Shown: in pieces, positions 5,629 to 6,853 of the stretch | Numbering within the stretch: the stretch's first letter is position 1 | How the letters are laid out: each line of letters begins with the position of its first letter | DNA from: Candidatus Izemoplasmatales bacterium | Lineage (GTDB): Bacteria; Bacillota_I; Bacilli_A; Izemoplasmatales; Hujiaoplasmataceae | DNA: 6,853 nt | Direction: 5' to 3' | NCBI GenBank assembly: GCA_028702245.1 | Contig: JAQVPE010000038.1 | Coordinates: 1-6,853, forward strand | Notes under the pieces: generated by a model | The model's input: only the letters and a program-made list of their open reading frames with translations | The model's database searches: none | What the model was told of the DNA's origin: nothing | Translations under genes and position numbers: made by a program

Positions 5629-6829
5629 AGCGTTTCTTCAAAAGGCTGTTGCTTGGATGAAAAAAAATATCTCAATCAAAAGACTGGCTCCCGCGGCTCC
5701 AAGTTTTATCGCCATCGGTTTTGGAGTTGGATTTGGAATCCTCACGATGTTCATCATCTGGCTGTTGTCAATACTCGGAGTGCTCCAAACATATAATAAT
5801 CCAGAGTTTTTCTACGGAATCTCGTTATTGCTTGCGGGCGGTTTCAATGAAGGTATGGAAAGTTTTGGCGACATGCTCTATAGTTCCGCTCCCTTGATCC
5901 TCGCGGGTTTGGCGGTTGCCTTCGCGTTTAGGACCGGGCTTTTCAATATCGGGGTTCCAGGGCAGATGATCGCAGGATCGTTGACAGCTGTTTACATCGG
6001 AATGAAAATCTCGCTCCCAGCACCTTTTCACTGGATGCTAGCATTGCTCGGAGGGATCGTTGCCGCTTGCGTTTGGGGTACAATCGTCGGCTTTTTGAAA
6101 GCCGTACTCAATGTCCACGAAGTTGTGTCCTCGATCATGATGAACTATGTGGCGATGTACACCGCATTCATCGTTATCAAAGGAAACGGGATGCTCGACG
6201 GCAACACTCAACACACAAAATCAGTAGCAAGTTCGGCTTTTCTACCGCATCGTGAACTTGCTATATTTGGCTACTATGATCTTGATATCGGAATTATTAT
6301 CGCTATTTTGGCGGTCATAGTAATTTTTATCATTTTGAACAAGACGACGATCGGATATCAATTGAAAGCGGTTGGCTTCAATAAAGATGCCAGCAAGTAC
6401 GCGGGCATCAACACGAAACGAAATATCGTCATCTCGATGGCCATATCGGGCTGCTTGGCCGGTCTTGCCGGAGCTGTATTCGTGTTGATACCGGGCAAGT
6501 ATCTTTGGGTTACCAGGGATATGATGTCGGCGGAGTTGATGTCCGTCGGCTTTGACGGTATCTCCGTTGCTCTTCTTGGCTTGACCCAGCCTGTCGGGGT
6601 TTTGTTCGCGGGACTGTTTTTGGCCTATATCAGACAAGGCGGCTACTACATGGAGATGGCCAACTACATGAAAGAGATGGCTGATGTCATCATCGCTGTC
6701 ATCATCTACTTCAGCGCTTTATCGACGGTCTTATATCAGTTCATCAAGAATCGGCGCGCCAAAATGGCAAAACTGAAGGCAGAGAAAATCATCGCCAAAC
6801 CAGATGTTGCTTTGGGAGGTGAGGAATGA
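5618..6829 (+). CDS. nupB: Nucleoside ABC transporter permease, first subunit
   Basis: This 403-aa integral membrane protein belongs to the BPD_transp_2 (PF02653) permease family, in the NupB/YufP branch. Hydrophobic segments are visible at about 30-56, 88-105, 114-131, 138-160, 168-188, 223-241, 271-293, 305-336 and 354-376. Family landmarks are AFRTGLFNIGVPGQ (103-116), the cytoplasmic coupling region AVGFNKDASKYAGIN (251-265) and GFDGISVALLG (311-321). The N-terminus is basic and the C-terminus is a charged tail rich in Lys (about 377-395). It should pair with the next-encoded permease to form the channel above NupA. ATG 5618 lies within the end of nupA, and an AAGGTG site (5605-5610) is seven nt upstream. 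That site is in nupA coding sequence, which suggests translational coupling. Confidence 0.93.
   Translation: MKVKAFLQKAVAWMKKNISIKRLAPAAPSFIAIGFGVGFGILTMFIIWLLSILGVLQTYNNPEFFYGISLLLAGGFNEGMESFGDMLYSSAPLILAGLAVAFAFRTGLFNIGVPGQMIAGSLTAVYIGMKISLPAPFHWMLALLGGIVAACVWGTIVGFLKAVLNVHEVVSSIMMNYVAMYTAFIVIKGNGMLDGNTQHTKSVASSAFLPHRELAIFGYYDLDIGIIIAILAVIVIFIILNKTTIGYQLKAVGFNKDASKYAGINTKRNIVISMAISGCLAGLAGAVFVLIPGKYLWVTRDMMSAELMSVGFDGISVALLGLTQPVGVLFAGLFLAYIRQGGYYMEMANYMKEMADVIIAVIIYFSALSTVLYQFIKNRRAKMAKLKAEKIIAKPDVALGGEE
6815..6820 (+). promoter_or_regulatory. Ribosome binding site for the second permease gene
   Basis: GGAGGT lies inside the last codons of nupB, five nt before ATG 6826 and eight nt before ATG 6829. 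Both are in the same frame, and either spacing would work. The stop codon of nupB (TGA 6827-6829) overlaps the first ATG as ATGA, the classic arrangement for coupled translation. Confidence 0.75.
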
Positions 6830-6853
6830 TGGTACTAGCTTATTCGATTTATG
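6826..6853 (+). CDS. nupC: Start of the second nucleoside ABC permease (3' partial, inferred from context)
   Basis: Only nine full codons are visible (M-M-V-L-A-Y-S-I-Y), beginning at ATG 6826, or at ATG 6829 if the second Met is used. The hydrophobic start, the strong ribosome binding site and the ATGA overlap with nupB show that a gene begins here. In the conserved operon order (bmpA-nupA-nupB-nupC, or yufNOPQ in Bacillus) the next gene is the second, usually shorter permease. The product name therefore rests on gene order, not on the nine residues. Confidence 0.65.

Overview
The window looks like ordinary chromosomal DNA from a low-to-moderate GC, Gram-positive-type bacterium (Bacillota, or a Mycoplasmatota/'Tenericutes' lineage that keeps the standard code). 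The clues are strong AGGAGG-type ribosome binding sites, sigma-A-like promoters, a lipobox lipoprotein as the transporter's binding protein, AT-rich spacers, and TGA used as a stop three times, with tryptophan read from TGG. The lineage is inferred from gene style, not from a marker gene. All genes are on the plus strand. No tRNA, rRNA, CRISPR array, mobile element or integration scar was seen.

Bases 1-1797: the 3' part of a gene joining a class III extradiol-dioxygenase-like (LigB/Memo-like) domain to an AMMECR1 domain. This is 'AmmeMemoRadiSam system protein A', part of a widespread but poorly understood system. A complete NagD-type HAD phosphatase follows 69 nt downstream. Bases 1798-2604: a single-gene unit, with an extended -10 promoter, a complete rhomboid intramembrane protease with all catalytic residues, and a clear intrinsic terminator.

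Bases 2605-2786: an AT-rich non-coding spacer. It leads into a good promoter (TTTACA-18-TATAAT) for a nucleoside ABC uptake operon: BMP-family lipoprotein (bmpA), double-NBD ATPase (nupA), first permease (nupB) and the first codons of the second permease (nupC), which runs off the right edge. A two-tier stem-loop lies between the binding-protein gene and the ATPase gene. The last three genes are tightly packed, with 11-nt and 4-nt overlaps. The lipoprotein should capture nucleosides outside the membrane, the NupB/NupC pair forms the channel, and NupA powers import.

No convincingly new system is visible. The most interesting items are the poorly understood AMMECR1 fusion and the composite stem-loop inside the nup operon. 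The possible operator sequences in the 2605-2786 spacer are weaker.
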